Source: Phycisphaerales bacterium (GTDB taxonomy: Bacteria > Planctomycetota > Phycisphaerae > Phycisphaerales > UBA1924). From it: a DNA stretch of 64,000 nt. The notes beneath the pieces were generated by a model. That model did not search any database. It worked only from the letters and a program-made list of their open reading frames with translations, and had not been told where the DNA came from. This document shows, piece by piece, positions 18,149 to 26,275 of the stretch. The stretch's first letter is position 1. Every line of letters begins with the position of its first letter. The translations under genes were made by a program, and so were the position numbers. Where the stretch lies: the NCBI GenBank assembly GCA_016709445.1, contig JADJMV010000016.1, forward strand, positions 1-64,000. The letters are read 5' to 3'.

Positions 18149-19331
18149 CAGCCTCCAGCTCGTCGCCGGGGTGCGGCTCCAGTCCGAGTGCGGCGCGGAT
18201 CGAGACACCGGTCTCGGTGGCGAAGAGGAATCGGTAGGTTGAGAGGGGCTCGCCGAGCGAGTCGTAGGCGTAGGCCGTGCCGAGTCCATCGTCCTCGGCG
18301 CGGAGCGTGATGTTGAGGCCGCCGAGCTTGAACTGCTGGGGGCCGGGGCAGGACTCGTGGGCGAGCTGGTCGGCCAGTTGCTCGTCGAGCACATCGACGA
18401 GCTGCTGGTGCACGGCGTTGGCGAGCTGCGAGACCTCGATGCGGTTGGCCACATCGGCGAAGAGATCAACGACAGCGCCATACTCGCTGGAGGACCGCTC
18501 CACCATCTCGCGGATCTCCATCCCGCCCAGGCCCAGGTGCGTCTCGGCGGTGGTGGACATCGGCACGTCCTGGGCCGGCTTGCCGTCGGCGCCGAGCTCG
18601 ATGGCGCCGACGTAGTACGCGACGCGGTGGAGCATGCGCATCGGGTCCTGCCGGCCAAGCGGGCCCGGCGGCGTGTGGTGCCACTCGATCGGCTTGACCA
18701 GCATCTCCGGGAACTTCCAGCGACGACCGAGCACGGTCATCACATCCACGTGGGTGAATTCATGCTCGGTGCACTCGTGCCGGAAGAACTTCAGCGGCGG
18801 GTAGCGACGCAGGTACAGCGTCTCGAATTCCTGGCCCAGGAGCTTGTGTGTCAGCGGGATGCCCGCGTCGAGCATGAGCCCGACCACGAACGCCTCCGGG
18901 ACCCAGCCGGGCGCAACGGTGCGCGCCACCTCGGCGGCGAGGCATGCACGATAGACGGATTGGCCCCAGACCTCGCGGGAGATCTCCTGCGCGGCGTCGG
19001 TGGCCGCGGCCTTGGCGAGATAGAACCCCAAGGCGATCGAGCGGAGACGCTCGAGGCCGAGCAGCACGCAGGCCCGGTCGGTGCTTGTGACGGGCTTGCG
19101 CTGGGCGAAGAAGGCCGAGTTGGCCAGCCGGAGCAGCCGCCCCGAGAGGGCCGCGTCGTTGCGGATGATCTTGGCGTAGTCGCTCATCCCCGCGTCGGGA
19201 TCGCGGGTGAGTTCCAGGATGCGTCCCGCGACCGCCGGCTGGGTTTCCACGCCGGCGCCGGTGAGCTTGCGGTCGAGGTCCTCGTGGAGGCTCGCCAGTT
19301 CCGTCGCGGTGAGATCGTTGCGAGTCTTCAT
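18117..19331 (-). CDS. HDOD-domain signalling protein
   Basis: A 404-residue protein from ATG 19331. Residues about 30-230 form an HDOD domain, an HD-like fold lacking the metal-binding HD pair: VAGRILELTRDPDAGMSDYAKIIRNDAALSGRLLRLANSAFF, ACVLLGLERLRSIALGF, VPEAFVVGLMLDAGIPLTHK and VLGRRWKFPEMLVKPIEWHH. HDOD proteins act in bacterial signal transduction, often with c-di-GMP, chemotaxis or DNA-damage systems, and usually have no catalytic activity of their own. The C-terminal 120 residues (ANAVHQQLVDVLDEQLADQLA and a beta-rich tail with TYRFLFATETGVSI) are less typical and may be a partner-binding part. The gene stands alone on the minus strand; its tail overlaps the DUF2891 gene. Confidence 0.8.
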   Translation of the reverse strand: MKTRNDLTATELASLHEDLDRKLTGAGVETQPAVAGRILELTRDPDAGMSDYAKIIRNDAALSGRLLRLANSAFFAQRKPVTSTDRACVLLGLERLRSIALGFYLAKAAATDAAQEISREVWGQSVYRACLAAEVARTVAPGWVPEAFVVGLMLDAGIPLTHKLLGQEFETLYLRRYPPLKFFRHECTEHEFTHVDVMTVLGRRWKFPEMLVKPIEWHHTPPGPLGRQDPMRMLHRVAYYVGAIELGADGKPAQDVPMSTTAETHLGLGGMEIREMVERSSSEYGAVVDLFADVANRIEVSQLANAVHQQLVDVLDEQLADQLAHESCPGPQQFKLGGLNITLRAEDDGLGTAYAYDSLGEPLSTYRFLFATETGVSIRAALGLEPHPGDELEAVTEYLSRLAA

Positions 19332-19478
19332 CAGCGCCCGATCCCCCTCGCGCCTGAACGGAGCCGCTCTCACGGCCGCACTCGGGTGGCCGTACCCGGT
19401 GGAAAGTACCCACCGTCTCCTCTTCGGTGCATCGGTCCGAGCGGACACAAGCTTGAGTTCGGGTTCGCGCTCGCTGCG

Positions 19479-20162
19479 CTAGGGCTGGAGCCTCGTCGAC
19501 TCCCAGCGCGTCGCGGGCCCCCCCGGGGCCAACTGGCGGCTCCACGCGGCGCGATCGTGCACGCGGCCGGTGCCCCCGACCCATAACTCGACCCGGTCGG
19601 CGGTCAGGCGGTAGCCCCCCCAGAATGGGGGTCGCGGGATCTCCACAGGCTCCCCACGCATCAACGCCCCCACATCAAGCCCCAGTTCGAGGATGGTCGT
19701 GCCCACCTGGTCCATCAGGTCTTGGCGCGATGCCACCGGACGACTTTGGCGGCTGGCCCAAGCCCCGACCCGGCTCTCCCAGGCCCGGCTGGCGAAGTAG
19801 GCATCGCTCTCGGCGGGGGTGGCGCGGGCGACTCGCCCTTCGATGCGGACCTGCCGTTCCATCGCATCCCAGTGGAAAACCACTGCTGCCCGGCCGGTCG
19901 CCTCCATCGCGGCGCCCTTGCGGGACTCATAGTTGGTATAGAAAAGGATCGATCCGGTCTCGGGGTCGATCCCCTTGCAGAGCACCATGCGGACGGAGGG
20001 ACGCCCGTCGGGATCGACCGTGGCGAGCGCCATGGCGTTGGGGTTTGGGGTCGGGGCCTGGGCCCGAGCATCCTCGAACCAACCCCGAAAGAGCCCGAAT
20101 GGGTCGCCGGGCAGGGGATCGGGGAGCATGGGGCCCTGGTCAAAGGGATCGAGGTCCGGCAT
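19479..20162 (-). CDS. pdxH: Pyridoxamine 5'-phosphate oxidase
   Basis: A 227-residue FMN enzyme that oxidises pyridoxamine or pyridoxine 5'-phosphate to the cofactor pyridoxal phosphate. Family blocks in order: NPNAMALATVDPDGRPSVRMVLCKGID, FYTNYESRKGAAMEATGRAAVVFHWDAMERQVRIEGRV, SDAYFASRAWESRVGAWASRQSRPV, and the C-terminal signature PFWGGYRLTADRVELWVGGTGRVHDR...WESTRLQP, which ends in the normal RLxP. The ATG at 20162 has no clear Shine-Dalgarno site. It is divergent from dnaB across a 114-base gap that must hold both promoters. Confidence 0.95.
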   Translation of the reverse strand: MPDLDPFDQGPMLPDPLPGDPFGLFRGWFEDARAQAPTPNPNAMALATVDPDGRPSVRMVLCKGIDPETGSILFYTNYESRKGAAMEATGRAAVVFHWDAMERQVRIEGRVARATPAESDAYFASRAWESRVGAWASRQSRPVASRQDLMDQVGTTILELGLDVGALMRGEPVEIPRPPFWGGYRLTADRVELWVGGTGRVHDRAAWSRQLAPGGPATRWESTRLQP

Positions 20163-20276
20163 GGGGGAGGGTATCCCGCGAGCGCGCCGGGGCTCCGGCG
20201 GCTGGGCATCGGGAGCGCGCGTGGACGAGGTGTCGTTTGGGGCCCCCCCGTAGGATGGGCCGGAGAGACTGCCACC

Positions 20277-21980
20277 GTGACCACCTTCCGCTCCGAGTCC
20301 AAGCCGAACCGCCGCCCCGATCAACCCCGCGTTGACGCGCAGGAGACCTTGGCGCGCCTGATCGAGAGCCAGCCCCCCCACTCGCCCGAGGCGGAGATGT
20401 CGCTGCTGGGCTCGCTGATCCTCGACCCGAGGATGGTGGGCGAGGTCGTGAGCATCTCCCCGAGCGAGGAGGTGTTCTACAGCGAGTCGCACCGGCGGAT
20501 CTACGCCGCCATCCTGGCCCTCTACGACCGGCACGAGGGGTGGGACGCGGTACAGCTGCTTGAACTGCTGCGGGAGCAGGGGCACCTGGAGAGCGCGGGC
20601 GGGGTGGACTACCTGCAGCGCCTCGCCGAGAGCGTGCCCTCGGCGGCCAACGCGCCGCACTACGCGCGGCTCGTGGCCTCCAAGCACCGTCTCCGCGCCC
20701 TGATCGACGCCTCCTGGCGCATCATCTACGACGCGCACAACGTGGGCCAGCTGGGCCCCGATGGCGTCGCGACGCTGCTCGATCGGGCCGAGGCGGAGAT
20801 CTTCGAGATCTCACACGACAAGACGATCCGCGATGCCGCCTCCCTGGCCGACATCCTTCAGGAAGAGATCGACAGGCTCGAGGCGATGGAGGGCAAGGGC
20901 CTCACCGGCGTGGCGACCGGCTATGCGGACCTCGATCACATGCTCAGCGGCCTGCAGCCGGGCGAGCTGCTCATCCTGGCGGCTCGTCCGTCGATGGGCA
21001 AGACCGCCCTGGCCCTGAATCTCGCTGAGCAGGTGGCGTTTGGCGGGGCGACGCCGTGGTCTGGCCCGACGGGGAAGCCCGCCGCGGCGGCGATCTTCTC
21101 GCTGGAGATGTCCCGTGGCTCGCTCGCGCAGCGGCTGATTTCGGCACGGTCGGGCATCGATCTCCACCACCTGCGGACGGGGCAGATGGGGATGGAGGAG
21201 TGGCGCCGACTGAACGAGGCGTGCGGCGAGCTGCACGAGGCTCCGATCTACATCGACGATACCCCGGCGCTCACCGTGCTCCAGCTCCGCGCTCGGGCGC
21301 GGCGGATGGTCTCGCAATACGGGGCGAAGGTGCTGTTCATCGACTATCTGCAGCTGCTTACCGCGCCGAACGCGGCCCGCGAGAGCCGGCAGGTCGAGGT
21401 CGCGACGATTTCCCGCGGCATCAAGGCGCTGGCCCGCGAGCTGAGCGTCCCGGTGGTGTGTCTCGCGCAGCTGAACCGCGGGACGGAGCAGCGAGAAGGA
21501 AACCGGCCCCGCATGGCCGATCTCCGCGAGTCAGGCTCCATCGAGCAGGACGCCGACGTGGTCATGCTGCTCCACCGGGAGGAGTACTACCACCGGGGCG
21601 ACGAGGAGTGGATGGCCGACCCGGAGAACGCCGACAAGCTCGGCGTGGCCGAGCTGATCATCGCCAAGCAACGCAACGGCCCGACCGGGGTCGTCAAGAT
21701 GATCTGGGACAGCAAGACCACCCGCTTCAAGAGCCACGACCCCCACCACCACACGGACTTTGGCGGCGGCTATCAGGCCGAGACGCCCGCGTATGTGCCC
21801 CGGGACCAGTACGGGTCCGCAGCCGAGGCGGCGGCGGGCCAGGTTTCGCCAGCACCACCCCAGCCACAGCCCTACCAGGGGTTTAATCCCGGGCAGAAGA
21901 CGGGGCCGGTCGCCGACTTCCGGGATGGCGGCGGGCCCATGGCCCTCGAGGATGACGAGGCCGACGACGTGCCCTTCTAG
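20277..21980 (+). CDS. dnaB: Replicative DNA helicase
   Basis: The hexameric helicase that unwinds the replication fork. GTG 20277 follows GGAGAGACTGCCACC. The N-terminal domain (HSPEAEMSLLGSLILDPRMVGEVV, GVDYLQRLAESVPSAANAPHYARL) precedes the linker and the RecA-like domain with Walker A ARPSMGKTALALNLAEQ (about residue 235), FSLEMSRGSLAQRLI, VLFIDYLQLLTAP (Walker B), CLAQLNRGTEQREGNRPRMADLRESGSIEQDADVVMLLHREEYY and IIAKQRNGPTGVV. The 567-residue length exceeds the usual 450-480 because of a 14-residue insertion after Walker A (GGATPWSGPTGKPA) and a Pro/Gln-rich acidic tail of about 70 residues ending EDDEADDVPF, a possible protein-docking tail. Confidence 0.95.
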   Translation: MTTFRSESKPNRRPDQPRVDAQETLARLIESQPPHSPEAEMSLLGSLILDPRMVGEVVSISPSEEVFYSESHRRIYAAILALYDRHEGWDAVQLLELLREQGHLESAGGVDYLQRLAESVPSAANAPHYARLVASKHRLRALIDASWRIIYDAHNVGQLGPDGVATLLDRAEAEIFEISHDKTIRDAASLADILQEEIDRLEAMEGKGLTGVATGYADLDHMLSGLQPGELLILAARPSMGKTALALNLAEQVAFGGATPWSGPTGKPAAAAIFSLEMSRGSLAQRLISARSGIDLHHLRTGQMGMEEWRRLNEACGELHEAPIYIDDTPALTVLQLRARARRMVSQYGAKVLFIDYLQLLTAPNAARESRQVEVATISRGIKALARELSVPVVCLAQLNRGTEQREGNRPRMADLRESGSIEQDADVVMLLHREEYYHRGDEEWMADPENADKLGVAELIIAKQRNGPTGVVKMIWDSKTTRFKSHDPHHHTDFGGGYQAETPAYVPRDQYGSAAEAAAGQVSPAPPQPQPYQGFNPGQKTGPVADFRDGGGPMALEDDEADDVPF

Positions 21981-22070
21981 GCAAAAGTGGCGCGCCATGC
22001 AATTGACCTTTTGTGTCCGGAATCTCTTCCCTACACTGGAGGGGTACGTTCGCACACAAGGAGAGAGACC

Positions 22071-22766
22071 ATGATGTCTCGAACACACGGTGCATTGGCA
22101 GCCGCGCTCGCGGCTGGTGTCTTGGGGCTGGTGGGCTGTGCCGGCCAGTCCTCGCAGCTCTCGTTCGACGGCGACCGCGAGGCCGGCCCGGTGACGCGCG
22201 GGACGGAGAGCTGGGCCGAGCAGCGGATGCATGAAGGGCTGCGCGGCCTCCGCATTCAGGACGGCCTGGTGACCATCGACGCTCGCGAGGCGGCGAAACT
22301 TCAGAAGGGCCTGACGAAGGCGGATGCGGCGCAGGCGCTGTCGCGCGGCGCCTCGCTGTACGCCGAGAACGACTTCCCCGGCGCCGTCGGTGAATTCCGT
22401 ACGGCGATCCTCGCCGACACCTCACTGGCCGACGGGTATGTCGGGCTCGGGGACGCGTCGATCGGCGAGAAGGAAGACACGCTGGCGCTTGCGGCGTATC
22501 GAACGGCAACGAGGCTCGCGCCCAACGATACGGCGATCGGGATGAAGCTCGCCGAGACGCTCAACCGGACCGGCGACCTCGCCGGCTGGACTGCCGAGCT
22601 CGAGCGCCTCCTGGCGATCGACCCGGCGCAGGGCGAGGCGCACGCCCGGCTGGCCGTGGCGAAGTACTACGCGGGCGACCGCGAGGGCGCCTTGGCGCAG
22701 ATTCGCCTGGCCGACCAGTTCGGCGGAAATGTGCCGCCCCAGCTCCGTGACATGCTGAACCACTGA
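22071..22766 (+). CDS. TPR-containing lipoprotein
   Basis: A 231-residue product starting at ATG 22071, eight bases after AAGGAGAG. The signal peptide ends in the lipobox LGLVGC (Cys about 24), so the mature protein is lipid-anchored. After a 60-residue linker come TPR units: AQALSRGASLYAENDFPGAVGEFRTAILADTSLADGYVGLG, KEDTLALAAYRTATRLAPNDTAIGMKL, GDLAGWTAELERLLAIDPAQGEAHARLA and AGDREGALAQIRLADQF. Such proteins scaffold envelope complexes; no specific partner can be named. It lies 90 bases after dnaB and 49 bases before the sialidase-fold gene. No terminator was seen between them, so read-through is possible. Confidence 0.85.
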   Translation: MMSRTHGALAAALAAGVLGLVGCAGQSSQLSFDGDREAGPVTRGTESWAEQRMHEGLRGLRIQDGLVTIDAREAAKLQKGLTKADAAQALSRGASLYAENDFPGAVGEFRTAILADTSLADGYVGLGDASIGEKEDTLALAAYRTATRLAPNDTAIGMKLAETLNRTGDLAGWTAELERLLAIDPAQGEAHARLAVAKYYAGDREGALAQIRLADQFGGNVPPQLRDMLNH

Positions 22767-22815
22767 CCCCGTCGCCCGCGCATCGCGCGGCGTATCGATC
22801 CTGGAGGATTGCATC

Positions 22816-24288
22816 ATGCGCAGCACGAGAACACTCGTCTTGTCGACCCTTGCGGCGGTCGGGGCCGCCTGTGGCGTCTCGCTCGCCCAGCCCGTCATCG
22901 GCCCGCAGAAGCGGGTTGACCCCAACAACTCGACCAACGCGGCGGTGAACGAGACGAGCATGTCCACCACCGACGCCGACCCGACCGACATCGTCGGCGG
23001 TTGGAACGACTACCGCTCGAACATCAAATCGTTCTTCACGCTCTCGCTCGACGGCGGGGCGACCTGGAACGATTTCGCCGTCCGCCCGCCGGCGGCCAAC
23101 CAATCCACCGTGGAGGGCGACCCGATGGCGGCCCACGACCATCGGGACGGGACGCTGTACGTCGGGGCCATGTCGTTCGCCGGCAATGGCGGCATCTACA
23201 TCGCGAGGAAGGACCCCGGCGCGAGCAGCTTCGGGCCGTCCGTCATGGCCCGCGTCTCGGGGAGCGTTGACAAGGGCTGGATGTGCGTCGGCCCCGACCC
23301 CACCGACCTGAACAACCCGGCCAAGTCGATCGTCTACATCGCGTACAACCAGGGCATGAGCCGCTCGACCGACAGGGGCGCGACGTGGCAGGGTCCCGTC
23401 GCCCTCGCCTCGGGCTCGATCGGGTTCCTCCCGAGGGTGGGCCCCAGCGGCACCTCGTACGTGACCTACTGGGACTTCGGCAACGGGATCTGGCTGAAGA
23501 AGAGCACCAACGGCGGGCAGACCTACGGCGCGGCGATCCGCGTCGCGACGCGGCTGGATGTCTGGGGTATCGACGGCACACGCTTCCCCGGAAACTTCCG
23601 CGTGCCGCCTCTCACGTCGTTCGCGGTCGATCCCGTGAACGAGAATCTCTACGTGGTCTATCCCGACACCACCCAGGTGGTCGGCGGGAACCGCGACGTC
23701 GATCTGTACTTCACCAAGAGCACCAACGGCGGTTCGACGTGGTCGACGCCCAAGGTCATCAACGGCGGGGCGGGCAACCCGCAGGCCGACTCGTTCTTCC
23801 CGTGGGTCGAGGTCGACCGCACCGGGCGGATCGGCGTCGTGTTCTACGACACACGCAACGTCGCCCAGAATGACAGCGCTACCAACGCGTGGGTCGACAG
23901 CTACTACACCTATTCCGAGGACGCCGGAGCCACCTGGCACGAGTCCCGTCTCTCACCCGCGAGCTGGAACAGCCAGTTCGACGGCAACGGCGGCGGCTTC
24001 GTCGGCGACTACCTCGGCATGGGCGTGGCGCAGGGCTCCGCGGGCTCCTACTTCTGGCCGCTCTATCTCGACACCAAGGGCAACCAGCCCCACCAGTATA
24101 CCAACAAGATCTACCACCCCTGTCTCGGCGACTACAACGCCGACGAGACCGTGAACACCCTGGATGTGCTCGCGTTCCTCAACGACTGGAACGCCCACGC
24201 ACCGAAGGCCGATGTCAACGGTGATGGCGTGTGGAACACCCTCGACGTGCTCGCGTTCCTCAACGCGTGGAACGCGCCCTGCTCCTGA
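22816..24288 (+). CDS. Secreted BNR-repeat (sialidase-fold) protein with GC-type dockerin
   Basis: A 490-residue secreted protein. The signal peptide is MRSTRTLVLSTLAAVGAACGVSLA. Several Asp-box (BNR) repeats are visible: SLDGGATW, STDRGATW, STNGGQTY, STNGGSTW and SEDAGATW, each following a short aromatic/charged strand, which predicts a beta-propeller of the sialidase type. The catalytic Arg triad and Tyr of true sialidases cannot be confirmed by eye, so the activity is open: glycosidase, binding or structural. The C-terminal 60 residues hold two dockerin-like calcium loops (DYNADETVNTLDVLAFLNDW and DVNGDGVWNTLDVLAFLNAW) ending APCS, the only one of the eight tags in the window with a residue after the Cys. 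Confidence 0.88.
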   Translation: MRSTRTLVLSTLAAVGAACGVSLAQPVIGPQKRVDPNNSTNAAVNETSMSTTDADPTDIVGGWNDYRSNIKSFFTLSLDGGATWNDFAVRPPAANQSTVEGDPMAAHDHRDGTLYVGAMSFAGNGGIYIARKDPGASSFGPSVMARVSGSVDKGWMCVGPDPTDLNNPAKSIVYIAYNQGMSRSTDRGATWQGPVALASGSIGFLPRVGPSGTSYVTYWDFGNGIWLKKSTNGGQTYGAAIRVATRLDVWGIDGTRFPGNFRVPPLTSFAVDPVNENLYVVYPDTTQVVGGNRDVDLYFTKSTNGGSTWSTPKVINGGAGNPQADSFFPWVEVDRTGRIGVVFYDTRNVAQNDSATNAWVDSYYTYSEDAGATWHESRLSPASWNSQFDGNGGGFVGDYLGMGVAQGSAGSYFWPLYLDTKGNQPHQYTNKIYHPCLGDYNADETVNTLDVLAFLNDWNAHAPKADVNGDGVWNTLDVLAFLNAWNAPCS

Positions 24289-24315
24289 GCGAGGCGCCTG
24301 ACGGAGGCGCAGAAC

Positions 24316-26025
24316 ATGCTCGCTTGTCATTCGAGCGCCGCCGCGATCCTCGCGGCGGCGCTTGCATTACCAAACGCTCCGGCCCGCCCGGAGCCAGAGT
24401 TCCCGAGCCGGGCCGGGACGCGGTCGGTCAACCTGCAGCGGGTCCGGGCGCTGCTCATCGGCGATGCACGAGCCGTGTGGGTCGGTGACAGCTGGTGCGA
24501 ATTCGGACGCACCGACCGCCTGCCCTTCGGCTCGCTTGCGGTATGGCCAGGCGTGCAGGTGACGGCGGTCGGTACCGGCTTCGTGGGTGGGGGCGGGCTC
24601 TGTCAGCGAGAGATCTATACCTCGGGCGATGGCTCACTCACCACGGTGGACGGGGATACTTCCTGGGAGGTTGAGTCCAACGACGGCGAGATCGCCCACT
24701 TCGGGCTGCCGATCTCTTTCTTGACGCGTCTGCGGGGCGAGGCCGGACTGATGGTCCCACAGTCTGGCCCCAACGCGCACAATCTCTGCCTCCTCCGCAT
24801 CAACGAGACGAAATGGGCCCTGACGGACGCCGGGCACTTTGCCGACGCCGACGACCTCGTCCGGGCCAGAGCCTGGTACTACGCGCCGGAATCCCCGGCG
24901 GACATGGTCGGGTCGATCGTGCTCAGGGACGCCTTCTCCAACCCCTTGCTCACATTCTCCCCGGCGACGGAGGCCCGCGCCCGCTGGAGCCTCGGTGGAG
25001 ACCCCGACACAGGAGCACCGACGGCCGCACTCGGATCACAGATGAACGCGGCCTACCGCGATGTGCTCCTGCCAGCCACGCCCGCGAGGGGGCCTCAGCT
25101 CGTCGTCGGCGAAGACGCGGCTTGGCCGATTCCCGGCTCCGGCGCCTGGTGGTTCTTCGGCGGCGCGACGTACTACAAGACCAACGCCGACGGGACGCGG
25201 CTGCCGGGGCTCTACCACTCCGGGCTCTCGGGTAGCTCCTGGTCCTTCGCGGGACTCGGGGACGACATCCCCAGCAACGGGGGGAAAAACTTCTCGGACG
25301 AGCAACTGCGGAACTGGCTCGACGTCACGACTCTCGATCGGGGGCAGACCCCCGTGGTCATCCTTCACGTCGCGACCGAGTTGTGGACCTACGACGAATG
25401 GCTGCCCCTGATTCAGCACATACTCGATCGCTTCCGCGACGCGTTCCGGGACATCGGGACGGCGCCGCCGCGGTTCCTTCTCGTCGGCTCGTACATGCAC
25501 CGCATCGGGGCATCCAGCCTGCCCGAGAGCCGTGCAGCGATCGAGGCGCTCGACGCCGTCTACGGCGACCTCGCCGAGGCCGAGCCCGACTGCGCCTTCT
25601 TCTCCCTCTACGACGTGACGGACGGGACATTCCTCACCGACGACGTTCTCGGGGGCGACGGGGCCAACCAGAACGCCCGCGACTGGCTCGACGCCCACGG
25701 CTGGTCGACGATCACCTTCGGTGGGAAAACATACAACCTCTCCTCGGCCGAGAACGGGGGTCTGGATGGCGTGCTCGTCGCCGATGGGCTCCACCTGGCC
25801 TCCCTGCCCGCCGCCGCGTTCTACGCCAAGCTGCTCGGCGACGCGATCGCCGCCTCCGACTGCCCCGCGGACTTCGACTCCAACGGCATCGTCAATACCC
25901 AGGATGTCACCGCGTTCCTCAACGCGTGGATCGCGCACGATCCCCGGGCCGATCGGAACGGCGACGGCTTCGTTGATACGCGCGACGCGCTGGTATTCCT
26001 CAACGAATGGGCGGCCGGGTGTTGA
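24316..26025 (+). CDS. Secreted SGNH-like protein with GC-type dockerin, first copy of a tandem pair
   Basis: A 569-residue protein with a signal peptide (MLACHSSAAAILAAALALPNAPA). GDARAVWVGDSWCEFGRTDR carries the GDS block I of SGNH/GDSL hydrolases, and VLVADGLHLASLPAAAFYAKLLGDAI resembles block V (DGxH); the segment TPVVILHVATELW may be an inner block. SGNH enzymes remove acyl or acetyl groups from sugars or lipids, so a carbohydrate esterase is a reasonable guess, though the Gly and Asn blocks are not clear. Residues about 515-569 form the dockerin pair ending AAGC. GGAGG precedes the ATG. The next gene is a close paralogue of the same layout. Confidence 0.7.
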   Translation: MLACHSSAAAILAAALALPNAPARPEPEFPSRAGTRSVNLQRVRALLIGDARAVWVGDSWCEFGRTDRLPFGSLAVWPGVQVTAVGTGFVGGGGLCQREIYTSGDGSLTTVDGDTSWEVESNDGEIAHFGLPISFLTRLRGEAGLMVPQSGPNAHNLCLLRINETKWALTDAGHFADADDLVRARAWYYAPESPADMVGSIVLRDAFSNPLLTFSPATEARARWSLGGDPDTGAPTAALGSQMNAAYRDVLLPATPARGPQLVVGEDAAWPIPGSGAWWFFGGATYYKTNADGTRLPGLYHSGLSGSSWSFAGLGDDIPSNGGKNFSDEQLRNWLDVTTLDRGQTPVVILHVATELWTYDEWLPLIQHILDRFRDAFRDIGTAPPRFLLVGSYMHRIGASSLPESRAAIEALDAVYGDLAEAEPDCAFFSLYDVTDGTFLTDDVLGGDGANQNARDWLDAHGWSTITFGGKTYNLSSAENGGLDGVLVADGLHLASLPAAAFYAKLLGDAIAASDCPADFDSNGIVNTQDVTAFLNAWIAHDPRADRNGDGFVDTRDALVFLNEWAAGC

Positions 26026-26275
26026 TGCGCCGACGCGACAACGACCTTTCGGACCAAGGCGACAAGCTGGGCAGGCCGGCCCCGGTCTCCCCATCTTGAC
26101 ATCCGACACACCCAGCCCCATCAACGCACGAACATGAGACGGTTTCTCGCGCGTGGGCCTGTGAACTCCGCATGGGGGCCGCTACGCTCGATGGGCCTGC
26201 TCCACGCGGCGCACGGGCCGCGGGACTCTGGCTGGGGGCAGCACTTCGCCTGGTATCTGGCATCCGGAGCGGGAC

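Noticed and set aside
22003..22037. Promoter TTGACC...TACACT before the TPR lipoprotein
   Set aside because: The spacing is 23 bases, too long for a standard promoter, and this phylum uses less strict elements.
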